A stretch of 21,830 bases of DNA from a virus. A model generated the notes under the pieces. That model worked only from the letters and a program-made list of their open reading frames with translations. It did not search any database and was not told the origin of the DNA. The stretch is taken from the IMG/VR virus record IMGVR_UViG_3300032783_000009, positions 1-21,830 of that record, one strand, 5' to 3'. Positions 7,311-13,654 of the stretch are shown here, piece by piece (positions within the stretch are counted from its first letter, which is position 1; every line of letters begins with the position of its first letter). Both the position numbers and the translations under genes were made by a program.

Positions 7311-7952
7311 CTAGGCTGCCACCCTCTTCGCCGCCTCGAGCCGGGCGATCATCTCCGGTCGCGTCCCAGAGTCAGACAGGCCTCGCTCCCGGCACATCTT
7401 CCGCAGCTTCTGCGGATGCAGGTCCGCCAGCTCCCGCTTAGGCGCATCCGGGATACGCACCTCAGCCGCCGGCTCGCGTACCTCAGCCACCGGAAGCACC
7501 CCAGTCGCCGCCCGCTCATGCATCGGCGCCCCGCACTTCCCGCAAAAATCCTGCCCAGACGGCTGCGCATGCCCCTTCGGGCACTCCAGCACCCCCGGAA
7601 TGTGCAGCGACGCACCAGAAATCGCCCGGGTAAGAGACTCAGGAAGCTGGCTCACGTCCACACCGGCGAGCTTCGCCAGCAGAACAGGCATGATCGCGTC
7701 CCGGTCCTGGGCACCACGCTTCTCCCAGTCCTCGCGGACGTTCTTCTCGTCATGGGTCTCGGGGATCTCAGAGATAGTCGTGGACCACAGCGGGTCGCCG
7801 CGAAGATGATCCTCGCAGCCGCCACCGCAGGTCAAGGCCCAGAGCTTGGCCGGTGCCCCACGCTCAACGGGTCGGCGATGCGGCTGGCCGCAGCCTCCGT
7901 GAGCCTGGGAAATAGACACGAAGGCCAGGTCTGACCTGGCGTAAATCGTCAA
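7311..7952 (-). CDS. Zinc-motif and SAP-domain phage structural/DNA-binding protein
   Basis: A 213-aa protein with a TTG start at 7952 and AAGGAG 7 nt upstream. The N-terminal part has His/Cys residues (HGGCGQPHRR, CGGGCEDH). A second metal-like cluster reads CPKGH, then FCGKCGAPMHE (about residues 125-148). The C-terminal about 35 residues, LADLHPQKLRKMCRERGLSD and on to the MIARLE helix, are a SAP-like helix-turn-helix that usually binds DNA. WSTTISEIPETHDEKNVREDW lies in the middle. Proteins with a C-terminal SAP motif lie near capsid and connector genes in many actinophages, but their role is not established. It follows the decoration-like trio and the Zn-ribbon gene and precedes the connector gene. 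Confidence 0.7.
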   Translation of the reverse strand: MTIYARSDLAFVSISQAHGGCGQPHRRPVERGAPAKLWALTCGGGCEDHLRGDPLWSTTISEIPETHDEKNVREDWEKRGAQDRDAIMPVLLAKLAGVDVSQLPESLTRAISGASLHIPGVLECPKGHAQPSGQDFCGKCGAPMHERAATGVLPVAEVREPAAEVRIPDAPKRELADLHPQKLRKMCRERGLSDSGTRPEMIARLEAAKRVAA

Positions 7953-7984
7953 GAGATTCTCCTTCTGTGCTTGATGATGAGTAG

Positions 7985-8437
7985 ATGGGTAACTGGCGCA
8001 CGGTGAACATCACCGGCACGATGACGGAAGACCACGCCCGCGCCCTGCGGGACCTGCTCGACCGCGGCGACGCATTCGACTGGCCGGGCTGGAGCGAGCC
8101 CTACTCCTGCCTCAGCTTCAGCACGGAACGCCCGTCACTCTTCGGGCTTGGTGCATGGCCCGCCCCGCAGATGAACCGCTGCGGGAACCTCGCCGAACGG
8201 GACTACACCGTCAAGGACGTCGCTGACGCGCTTGGCGTCCTCGTGCACATCGCCCCGTCGATGCTGCTCAAGGTGCACTGCGGCGGCGACTGGGAAGCCG
8301 AGGAATGCGTGAACACCATCTCAGTTGGCGAAGGCCTCGTCATCACCGGCAAGCCCGAGGTGGCGACCGTCACCGGGCCATCCGAGGAGCAGATGCTCGG
8401 AAACCTGGTGGCCAACCTCACGCGACCACGGTCATAG
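7985..8437 (+). CDS. Conserved hypothetical protein on the opposite strand
   Basis: A 150-aa protein starting MGNWRTVNITGTMTEDHARA. Conserved-looking blocks are GLGAWPAPQMNRCGNLAERD, DYTVKDVADAL, LLKVHCGGDWEAEECVNTI and GKPEVATV. From memory this resembles a family of small proteins in Streptomyces and related phages or prophages, of unknown function; I could not search for it. The ATG at 7985 is 32 bp from the divergent TTG at 7952, with no Shine-Dalgarno sequence. The last 20 nt overlap the convergent 8418 gene. Coding bias agrees with the neighbours, so it is likely a real cargo gene. Confidence 0.75.
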   Translation: MGNWRTVNITGTMTEDHARALRDLLDRGDAFDWPGWSEPYSCLSFSTERPSLFGLGAWPAPQMNRCGNLAERDYTVKDVADALGVLVHIAPSMLLKVHCGGDWEAEECVNTISVGEGLVITGKPEVATVTGPSEEQMLGNLVANLTRPRS

Positions 8438-8768
8438 CGATCACCGCGCAGTCTGACGGCATGTCCGCCTTCGGCGGCTCTGGCATCTCCGCCTCGGGAA
8501 TCGTGTCCCGGCCACAGCGCGGGCAGACCACCGACCAGCGCTGAGCCAAGAACCGGCATGGCTCGCACCAGCGGCCGTCCCGCGTCCCCGCGAACTGGCG
8601 GAACGCCGCCGATCCGACCAGGCCCGCATCCCCGCCGACCTGCCGCTGAATATGCGGGGCGTGCTCGTCAGTGACGGTGACGCTGCCGCCTTCACGGCCC
8701 CGGTACTGGGTGCCGTCCTGCATGGTGAAACCAGCGCAGCCGGGCGGGAGAGTTACGGTGCGGCTCAC
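8418..8768 (-). CDS. Small zinc-ribbon protein
   Basis: A 116-aa protein with a GTG start at 8768, chosen because it follows the stop of the 9045-8770 gene at once; a longer frame to 8900 lies wholly inside that gene. The N-terminus MSRTVTLPPGCAGFTMQDGT is followed by QYRGREGGSVTVTDEHAP, a pattern seen in small phage proteins. A zinc ribbon is clear: CEPC at about residues 66-69 and CPRCG at about 79-83. The role is unknown. It is in the operon after the three small beta-rich genes and overlaps the convergent plus-strand gene by 20 nt. Confidence 0.7.
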   Translation of the reverse strand: MSRTVTLPPGCAGFTMQDGTQYRGREGGSVTVTDEHAPHIQRQVGGDAGLVGSAAFRQFAGTRDGRWCEPCRFLAQRWSVVCPRCGRDTIPEAEMPEPPKADMPSDCAVIAMTVVA

Positions 8769-8769
8769 G

Positions 8770-9045
8770 TCACGCCCCCGTCGAGATGAACACGCCCGCC
8801 GAAACCGTGCCGCCCGAGGTGATCCCCCACAGCTTCGTCGCCGTCGACGACGAGAACTGCCCCAAAGGCACCACCCCCGACGCCGGGACCGGGGCACCAC
8901 TCGCCGTGGTAGCCGCAGTCCCGGCGCCTACATACAGGGCCGCCGTACCACCGTTAGTGATCACGATCGACGCCGGCCCCGGCGGGACAGTCGCAAGCAG
9001 CACCGGGGCCGTCCCGGCGACACTCACCCCGAGCGGCTCGATCAT
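8770..9045 (-). CDS. Small beta-rich protein, third of a related trio (possible capsid decoration)
   Basis: A 91-aa protein; the ATG at 9045 overlaps the previous stop by one base (TGATG), so translation is coupled. Core: ASIVITNGGTAALYVGAGTA, then GAPVPASGVVPLGQFSS and ATKLWGIT. The order 'V.N.G....YVG...........G..v..g....l' is shared with the genes at 9550 and 9045. All three are short and rich in Gly, Thr, Ser and Val, with no signal peptide. Their place close behind the capsid gene suggests head decoration or a head fibre; that is inference. Confidence 0.7.
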   Translation of the reverse strand: MIEPLGVSVAGTAPVLLATVPPGPASIVITNGGTAALYVGAGTAATTASGAPVPASGVVPLGQFSSSTATKLWGITSGGTVSAGVFISTGA

Positions 9046-9545
9046 CAGGTCGTCCCAACCTGGGATGTCCTCACCACTGCCGGCGCGGACGTGATCTGCG
9101 AAAACGTGCTCGCCGTCCCATGGGAATACGTCAGCGGCCCGTTCGTGAACACCGAACCCGCGTTGGTACCGTTCACCTGGGCGATCTCCTGCCGTGGCGT
9201 CCCAGACTCAACCACCAGCCACATACCGGCAGTGAACTGGCTAGTCGAAGCCGTCCCCCCCGCAGTGGTCAGCGTCGTCCCGCCCAGCGTCGTCGCCGCA
9301 GTGATCACCGTCCCCGCCGGGGAAGCCGTCTGATACCCGGAGATCGCCCAGATCGTCCCCCCGTTATAGGCAAGGTTCATCTTGTCGCCTGCTGCCAGCG
9401 CGAACCCCACCGACGTCGACACCCCGGACCCGCCCAGATACACCGGCGACGGCCCGCTGTTATACAGAAAGGCGTGCGGTGTCCCAGCCGTAGGAGGGAC
9501 GAAAATGACGGTGGGGATCGTCGCACTGACAGGCGTGATCGCCAT
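9045..9545 (-). CDS. Beta-rich protein, second of a related trio, with a C-terminal extension
   Basis: A 166-aa protein; ATG at 9545, 4 nt after the previous stop, with GGTGG upstream. Residues about 24-75 have the trio core: HAFLYNSGPSPVYLGGSGV, then GFALAAGDKMNL and IWAISG. Unlike its sisters it has a further about 85 residues (VITAATTLGGTTLTTAGGTA then GMWLVVESG, QEIAQVNG), a small beta domain like the inserts seen in the tail tube and connector proteins (compare VQTVQI and VQVTAASA). Probable head decoration, by position only. Confidence 0.7.
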   Translation of the reverse strand: MAITPVSATIPTVIFVPPTAGTPHAFLYNSGPSPVYLGGSGVSTSVGFALAAGDKMNLAYNGGTIWAISGYQTASPAGTVITAATTLGGTTLTTAGGTASTSQFTAGMWLVVESGTPRQEIAQVNGTNAGSVFTNGPLTYSHGTASTFSQITSAPAVVRTSQVGTT

Positions 9546-9549
9546 CGGT

Positions 9550-9861
9550 TCAGACCACCGAAGCGACGGAAGCGAGCCCCGCGATCACATTGCTCGTGCT
9601 CGTCGACGTGCACGCCGACAGGGCCACAGCAGTGCCCTGCACGGTGAGCTGCGAACCGGGGCCGACCGGCACACCCGAGTACTGGGTGACTGCGGTGCCG
9701 CCGACGTAGATGGTGTTCACCGTGCCCTGGTTGATGACGGTCACGTCCCGGGGGGAAGTCAGGGCCGTGCCACCAGGGCTGAGGCTGAAGATGGACGTCG
9801 GAGACGTCGTGACGGATGTTGGGCCCTGGAATGCAAGAGAGCCAGCATCGTAAATGGGCAC
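9550..9861 (-). CDS. Small beta-rich protein, first of a related trio
   Basis: A 103-aa protein; GTG at 9861 with GGAAGGA 6 nt upstream. It starts MPIYDAGSLAFQGPTSVTTS and has the trio core at about residues 36-80: PRDVTVINQGTVNTIYVGG, then SGVPVGPGSQLTVQG, and a final TSTSNVIAGLASVASVV. The shared plan with the next two genes suggests tandem duplication. No other domain is seen. A role in capsid decoration is inferred from the location after the capsid gene. Confidence 0.7.
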   Translation of the reverse strand: MPIYDAGSLAFQGPTSVTTSPTSIFSLSPGGTALTSPRDVTVINQGTVNTIYVGGTAVTQYSGVPVGPGSQLTVQGTAVALSACTSTSTSNVIAGLASVASVV

Positions 9862-9883
9862 GGCCGGTCCTTCCGGGTTGCAT

Positions 9884-9924
9884 GCGAAACCCCCCGGCGG
9901 CGGGATGCCTCCAGGGGGTTTCGC
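9884..9924. terminator. Strong 11-bp hairpin between the endonuclease and decoration-like genes
   Basis: GCGAAACCCCC (9884-9894) pairs perfectly with GGGGGTTTCGC (9914-9924), with a 19-nt loop. It begins 10 nt after the stop of the broken endonuclease gene. There is no T run on either side, so it may be a factor-assisted or weak terminator, or an mRNA stability element, rather than a classical one. Confidence 0.5.
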
Positions 9925-9933
9925 GAACGGTTC

Positions 9934-10485
9934 TTACTGAGCGAGTGCAGTGAGCTTCTCGTCCAGCCGGCTCCAGTCCTGAGCCTTGATCTCCTCTTCG
10001 GAGAGCCTGAGCGTGGCGAACCCGAGGGCCCGCAACTCTGCATCCCGCTCCTCGTCGCTGGAACGGCGCTGCACGTGGAACCACGCGCCGTCGCATTCGA
10101 TGACGAGGTGCAGCGATGGAATGAGAATGTCGGCTATGTAGCGGCCGATTTGCTTGTGTACGACATAGGGCAGTTCACGGTCGTTTAGGGCCAGCATGAC
10201 TGCCGACTCGATGGACGTGAGCTTGTGACCGCCCTTGAAGGCGCGGCGCATGTGGCGGAGCTTTGCTTCCTGCTCCTCTGGCGTCAGCGCCGCCCACTGT
10301 GCCTTGGCCGCCTCACTGAGGCGCTCCCGGCGCTCGGGGTTGTCGATGGCCGCCTGATACCTCTGCCGGTACTCTGGATCCGCCCAGAGCCGTTTCATTC
10401 GCTCGCTGTTGATGGCACGGGAGTCGGGGCGGTCCCACCAGGCGCGAGCAGCCGCCAGAAGCTGCTCGCGCCGCCTGGGGTCGTT
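9934..10485 (-). pseudogene. C-terminal part of the broken endonuclease gene: W-repeat segment and Vsr-like nuclease domain
   Basis: This frame continues without a shift from the 11367-10486 frame after a TAG at 10488-10486. It begins NDPRRREQLLAAARAWWDRP and carries on the 17-residue repeat. The nuclease part begins about TSIESAVMLALNDRELPY and has IGRYIADILIPSLHLVIECD followed by GAWFH, DEERDAELRALGF and ATLRLSEEEI. This is the PD-(D/E)xK/Vsr-like fold (DUF559-type): Glu, Asp of ADIL, Glu-Cys-Asp, then His. Homing endonucleases of the I-Bth0305I (EDxHD) type have this domain fused to helical DNA-binding repeats. An ATG at 10398 could start a 154-aa nuclease-only product, but its ribosome binding site is weak. 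Confidence 0.65.
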
Positions 10486-11367
10486 CTAGAACCGTTCACG
10501 CATCTGCTGCGCGAACTCCTCGCGGCGTTCAGGCGTCCAGTATTCGCGATGCCGCTCTCTCATCTTTGCGCGAGCATCGGGATCTTCCCAGCGAGCTTCT
10601 GACGCCCGGCTGTGCATCTCACTGATCACTCGAGTGCGCAGTCCGGCACTCTGCTCGTATGCCTGCTGAAACGCAGCAGCGTAGGCGGGGTCACTGGCGA
10701 GCCACTGACGGTGGATTGTCTTGGTGATCCCGGCGTCGCGCACAGCAGCCTGAAGGGGTATCCCCTGACTGATGATCGCAAGGAACGGCCCTTGCCGGTG
10801 CGTTTCATTCAGTGCGCCGCTTTCCGCTGTGCGGCGCCGACGCTGCGCTGCATTGAACTGGTCCCGGGCGGCCGGCTTGCTCCAGGTGACTGCGGCAACT
10901 TCTCTGAGCGTCCGTGAAATGCTGGTGCGACGCAGTTCTGTCGTACGTTCGTACAGGTCACGGAAACGTTCGGCATAACTCTCGTCGCTGGCAATCCACT
11001 GATAGTGGCTAGTCGGGGCACCCATGCCGGTTTCACGTGCTGCGGCCATGATGCTGAGTCCGTGGCTGATCGCTTCAAGAAAGCATTCCTGGCGGTGCAG
11101 GCGATCTGCTGGCCGCCTGCCTCCTTGCCGGGTGCCGGGTGCCGGGCCGTGCGGCCTGGCGTTCTGATCGGCGATCTCTCTCGTCTTGCCTCGCAGTTCA
11201 GCGAAGCGCGAGGCATAGTCGGCGTCTCGCTTGAGCCAGTTGTAGTGCTGCGGTCCGGGGATGCCGCTCCGCTGGGCCGCAAGGCTGGCGATGCCGGTTT
11301 CGGCGAACGCCGCTAGGAACGCCTGCTGGCGCTCCTGGCGGCGTCCAAGGTCGGGCCGTCTTCCCAT
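10486..11367 (-). CDS. N-terminal part of the broken endonuclease gene: three HTH-like repeats and W-repeats
   Basis: A 293-aa reading frame; ATG at 11367 with GGGGAAA upstream, ending at TAG. Three similar units of 65-90 residues follow one another: RQQAFLAAFAETGIASLAAQ ending HYNWL, HRQECFLEAISHGLSIMAAA ending HYQWI, and HRQGPFLAIISQGIPLQAAV ending HRQWL. Each is a helix-turn-helix of terminase-small-subunit style, followed by 'D..Y...F'. From about residue 255 a 17-residue repeat begins, W-x-D-P-[DE]-x-R. The TAG falls on the next repeat's Trp position. The full-length gene would be 477 codons. It is probably a homing endonuclease inactivated by one base change, or one expressed at a low level by readthrough. 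Confidence 0.7.
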   Translation of the reverse strand: MGRRPDLGRRQERQQAFLAAFAETGIASLAAQRSGIPGPQHYNWLKRDADYASRFAELRGKTREIADQNARPHGPAPGTRQGGRRPADRLHRQECFLEAISHGLSIMAAARETGMGAPTSHYQWIASDESYAERFRDLYERTTELRRTSISRTLREVAAVTWSKPAARDQFNAAQRRRRTAESGALNETHRQGPFLAIISQGIPLQAAVRDAGITKTIHRQWLASDPAYAAAFQQAYEQSAGLRTRVISEMHSRASEARWEDPDARAKMRERHREYWTPERREEFAQQMRERF

Positions 11368-11529
11368 CGTTTCCCCTTTTCACGGGCAGGGTGCCCGCTC
11401 ATGGAGAAACTATAACACTAACTCGATGTTCGGTGTTACGAATAAGGCGGGGAGTCACTGTTCTGGAGCCCAGATAGCTGCGCTGAGTACCAAGGGGCAT
11501 GGCTCACTAGCGCTTCGTAACTAAAGATG

Positions 11530-11826
11530 CTATACCTGAACGTTGCGTCGATAACGGGCCACGCGCATTCTGTTACCTCTCACCGTTACGGTGAGCGAGC
11601 GGGTCATTTCTGCCCGCTTCTGCATCTTTGCCATCGATGCAGATCGGCCTGTCTCACGATCTGCGGCCGACCGCACGCAATGCCTCGCGCGGTCGTCCAT
11701 AACACAGATCCGGCACGTACAGTCTCTACACTGCGGCAGGCATCGCCGCAGCTCGGGATTCCCCACGTAGTGGAGGGGTTCCCCGAACAGTGCCGTTTTC
11801 CACGACCGGTCACCCGGCCGCGCCAC
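11530..11826 (-). CDS. Doubtful 98-aa frame after the capsid gene
   Basis: The frame has a GTG at 11826, 7 nt after the capsid stop, and reads through the whole hairpin region. It has a Cys-rich segment, RRCLPQCRDCTCRICVMDD, and a basic end, MTRSLTVTVRG then RVARYRRNVQV. The CxxCxC pattern and the end look like a real small zinc protein, but the start has only a weak ribosome binding site and the DNA is dominated by stem-loops. Either the frame is spurious in a structured RNA, or both are true. Confidence 0.35.
   Translation of the reverse strand: MARPGDRSWKTALFGEPLHYVGNPELRRCLPQCRDCTCRICVMDDRARHCVRSAADRETGRSASMAKMQKRAEMTRSLTVTVRGNRMRVARYRRNVQV
11579..11751. ncRNA. Series of perfect stem-loops after the capsid gene
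   Basis: Within 173 nt are six perfect or near-perfect pairings: 11579-11586 with 11588-11595 (8 bp, 1-nt centre), 11598-11603 with 11613-11618 (6 bp), 11619-11626 with 11636-11643 (8 bp), 11639-11645 with 11658-11664 (7 bp), 11669-11674 with 11689-11694 (6 bp) and 11731-11737 with 11745-11751 (7 bp). The third and fourth share 11639-11643 and so exclude each other, as in a switch. I found no match to a known riboswitch or to a group I core. The strand is uncertain, since hairpins form on both; the minus strand is in the operon direction. The rest of the gap, 11368-11529, shows only a small hairpin just before the endonuclease start. Confidence 0.45.
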
Positions 11827-11832
11827 CTTGCC

Positions 11833-12864
11833 CTAGTTCAGCGAGAACTGGGCCTCAATGGACACGTAGTCCTGCACCGTCGACACTTCCCAGGCGTTCG
11901 CGACGTTCGTCCACGTCTGAGGAAGCTGATAAGAGAGCAGCGTCGCGTTACCCTGGGTGTACCAGGGGTGCACGACCATCTTGAGCAGGCTGCGGGTCAG
12001 CGGGTTCTGGAACTGGCTCACCGCCGCGCCGACAGTCACATCACCGACGTTGCCCTGCTGGATGAACAACTGGTAGTTCGTGCCGGCGCCCTGGTTGATG
12101 ACGTCGTTGGACAGGTTCGCGATGTCGATACCGCTGCTGACGATCTCCGCCGGGTCAGCCCGGAAACCACCCGGGTTCGTCGACGTCGACTGCCACAGGT
12201 TCTTCAGCGCCGTGTAAATCGCGTTGTAGGACAGGTGGGTCTGGACGTTGTTGTTGTAGTAGCCCGCCTGCCACGGAGTCGGCGAGGTCGGGTAGATGCC
12301 CGCCTCAGCGGACAGCCCGGACAGGGTGGGGATGACACCCTCGAACCGGGTGTTCGCCCCCGTACCCGAATCCGCCGCGGGCGGCGTAGTACCCGAACTG
12401 GGCGGGGTGCCCTGCAAGGTGTACTTCGTGCCGCCCACACCAGACGCCGCGAGATACTCATTCGCGGTCAGCGCAGACGACTGCGTGGACACGTAGATGT
12501 TGTAGTTCATCGCACCCTGAACCGGCGAGATCGTCACATCCACAACCTGACCGGCCGTCGTAGCGCTCGCATCCCCCACGGCAGACGCGATCGTCTCACC
12601 GAAGAAGTTCGTCGCCGTCACAAACACCTTGTAATAGGTGTTCGCCCCCACCGAGGTCTCATTCGACCCAGCAGTGCGCCGCGTGACAGTCGGCGCAGCG
12701 GGGGCGGTGAGGGTGGAAGAACTGCCGGCAATGAGCATATATTCTTCCCCCAACATCATTTCCTGAAGCATTATCAGGGATGCTAGGGCGGAAATGTCCT
12801 CGTAGCCCTGACCCGAGAACTGGGCCAGCCACGAGAGCTGTTCGGTGATTCCGAGGAAGCGGTA
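11833..12864 (-). CDS. Major capsid protein, exon 2 (contains an FN3-like insert)
   Basis: 343 residues from the 3' splice site at 12864 to a TAG at 11833. The start, YRFLGITEQLSWLAQFSGQG, continues the capsid fold directly from exon 1. Residues about 295-395 of the spliced protein (APAAPTVTRR to YTLQG) resemble a fibronectin type III/Ig-like domain: a Pro-rich beginning, TYYKVFVTATNFFGET, then MNYNIYVS. After a short linker the capsid fold resumes with EGVIPTLSGL and ends with SLLKMVVHPWYTQG and DYVSIEAQFSLN. The spliced protein is 585 aa (HK97 fold, large for the family because of the insert). A frame starts at an ATG at 12891, but its first nine codons are intron. The identification rests on position after the protease/scaffold and on overall pattern. 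Confidence 0.85.
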   Translation of the reverse strand, partial: YRFLGITEQLSWLAQFSGQGYEDISALASLIMLQEMMLGEEYMLIAGSSSTLTAPAAPTVTRRTAGSNETSVGANTYYKVFVTATNFFGETIASAVGDASATTAGQVVDVTISPVQGAMNYNIYVSTQSSALTANEYLAASGVGGTKYTLQGTPPSSGTTPPAADSGTGANTRFEGVIPTLSGLSAEAGIYPTSPTPWQAGYYNNNVQTHLSYNAIYTALKNLWQSTSTNPGGFRADPAEIVSSGIDIANLSNDVINQGAGTNYQLFIQQGNVGDVTVGAAVSQFQNPLTRSLLKMVVHPWYTQGNATLLSYQLPQTWTNVANAWEVSTVQDYVSIEAQFSLN

Positions 12865-13654
12865 CACATTTGTTACTCGCCATCCATTCAAGGAATGACG
12901 GGACCAGTCGTTTCCGCTGGTCTCTCACGCTCTCACGTGAGGTCGGAGCACATCACAATCTCATTGAGATTCCGCGTGCATGCTCTCTGAACCATCCCGT
13001 CGGGATTTACATGGTATATGCTCAGAGCATGTATCCAGTTAAAGACACAGACCTGGCTTACCTAGCCGGAATCCTTGACGCCGATGGCGTGATCACCATC
13101 GAGAGAGTACGGCCAGCGCCTCACATCAAGAATGGTAATCCGCGCTATTTCGCCAAGGTTGAGGTCCAGATGTCGGAACGTGAGTCGATCGAGCATCTGG
13201 CCAGGCTCTATGACCGTCACATAATGATCAAGAAGCCGACGGCGAACATGGTCAAGCAGGCATACAGGATCAGTTGGCAGGCGAAGATCGCCGCCGAACT
13301 GATGGAGCAGGTCGTGTCTTACCTCATCCTCAAGAAGCCGCAAGCTCTCATGCTGATGGAGTTCCAGGCCGCCATGACAGCGGGGGGACGTATCCCCGGC
13401 CGGCCTCTCACTCCAGAGCAGTTGGTGATGCGGGAGCGCTACTTCCTTGAGATGCGACGCCTCAAGGGGCAGCGCCCGAAAGGGATGAGGTCCCAGGCGG
13501 GCTCGGCTGCTGATTACCCCTCTGCTGCCTAAGTTTTCAAGCCGTCACGCTCGGGCTTTCGCCCCACGTTGTGGCCTAGGCAGGTGGCTCGGGCTTTCCA
13601 GCAGTTCTCGCGGTTTTCACTCGCACCTCACGATGCGAGGCCCCTACCAAATTA
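12865..13654 (-). ncRNA. Group I self-splicing intron in the capsid gene
   Basis: Exon 1 ends CCCT (13658-13655), which pairs with GGGG (13644-13641), giving the U-G pair at the 5' splice site (P1). Other elements on the minus strand: P2, CTCGCA/TGCGAG (13639-13620); P3, CCGCG (13613-13609) with CGCGG (12976-12972); the R-type sequence GTTCAGAGAGCA (12992-12981), whose GAGCA pairs with TGCTC (12950-12946) as P7; P8, AATCTC-AAT-GAGATT (12971-12957); P9, CTCACG/CGTGAG (12941-12924); and a 6-bp hairpin at 12922-12902. A possible P4 is CTGCTG (13604-13599) with CAGCAG (13527-13522), and a GAAA-capped hairpin lies at 13564-13553. The intron ends in G at 12865. Removing these 790 nt joins the two capsid frames exactly (...INVP-YRFLG...). 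Confidence 0.88.
13011..13532 (+). CDS. LAGLIDADG homing endonuclease encoded antisense inside the intron
   Basis: A 173-aa protein if started at the ATG at 13011 (GGGA 5 nt upstream); an in-frame ATG at 13029 would give 167 aa. The motif DLAYLAGILDADGVITI occurs near the N-terminus with the two catalytic-site acidic residues in the LAGLIDADG helix. Only one such motif is seen, so it should act as a homodimer. The rest has MIKKPTANMVKQAYRISWQA and LILKKPQALMLM, a usual DNA-contacting beta and helix pattern. It lies in the peripheral part of the intron, between the 5' core (13533-13654) and the 3' core (below 12993); its 3' end may overlap the P4 3' strand. It is on the plus strand, opposite the intron. 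Confidence 0.88.
   Translation: MVYAQSMYPVKDTDLAYLAGILDADGVITIERVRPAPHIKNGNPRYFAKVEVQMSERESIEHLARLYDRHIMIKKPTANMVKQAYRISWQAKIAAELMEQVVSYLILKKPQALMLMEFQAAMTAGGRIPGRPLTPEQLVMRERYFLEMRRLKGQRPKGMRSQAGSAADYPSAA

Noticed and set aside
9934-11367. Genome-wide recoding of TAG as an amino acid
   Set aside because: TAG is the normal stop of several genes (11833, 18643, 2368, 18440), so recoding would fuse or extend them.
11700-11760. Second group I intron after the capsid gene (a GTAGAGACTGTA segment resembles an R element)
   Set aside because: No complementary P7 strand or P3 pairing was found, and no split gene needs such an intron here.
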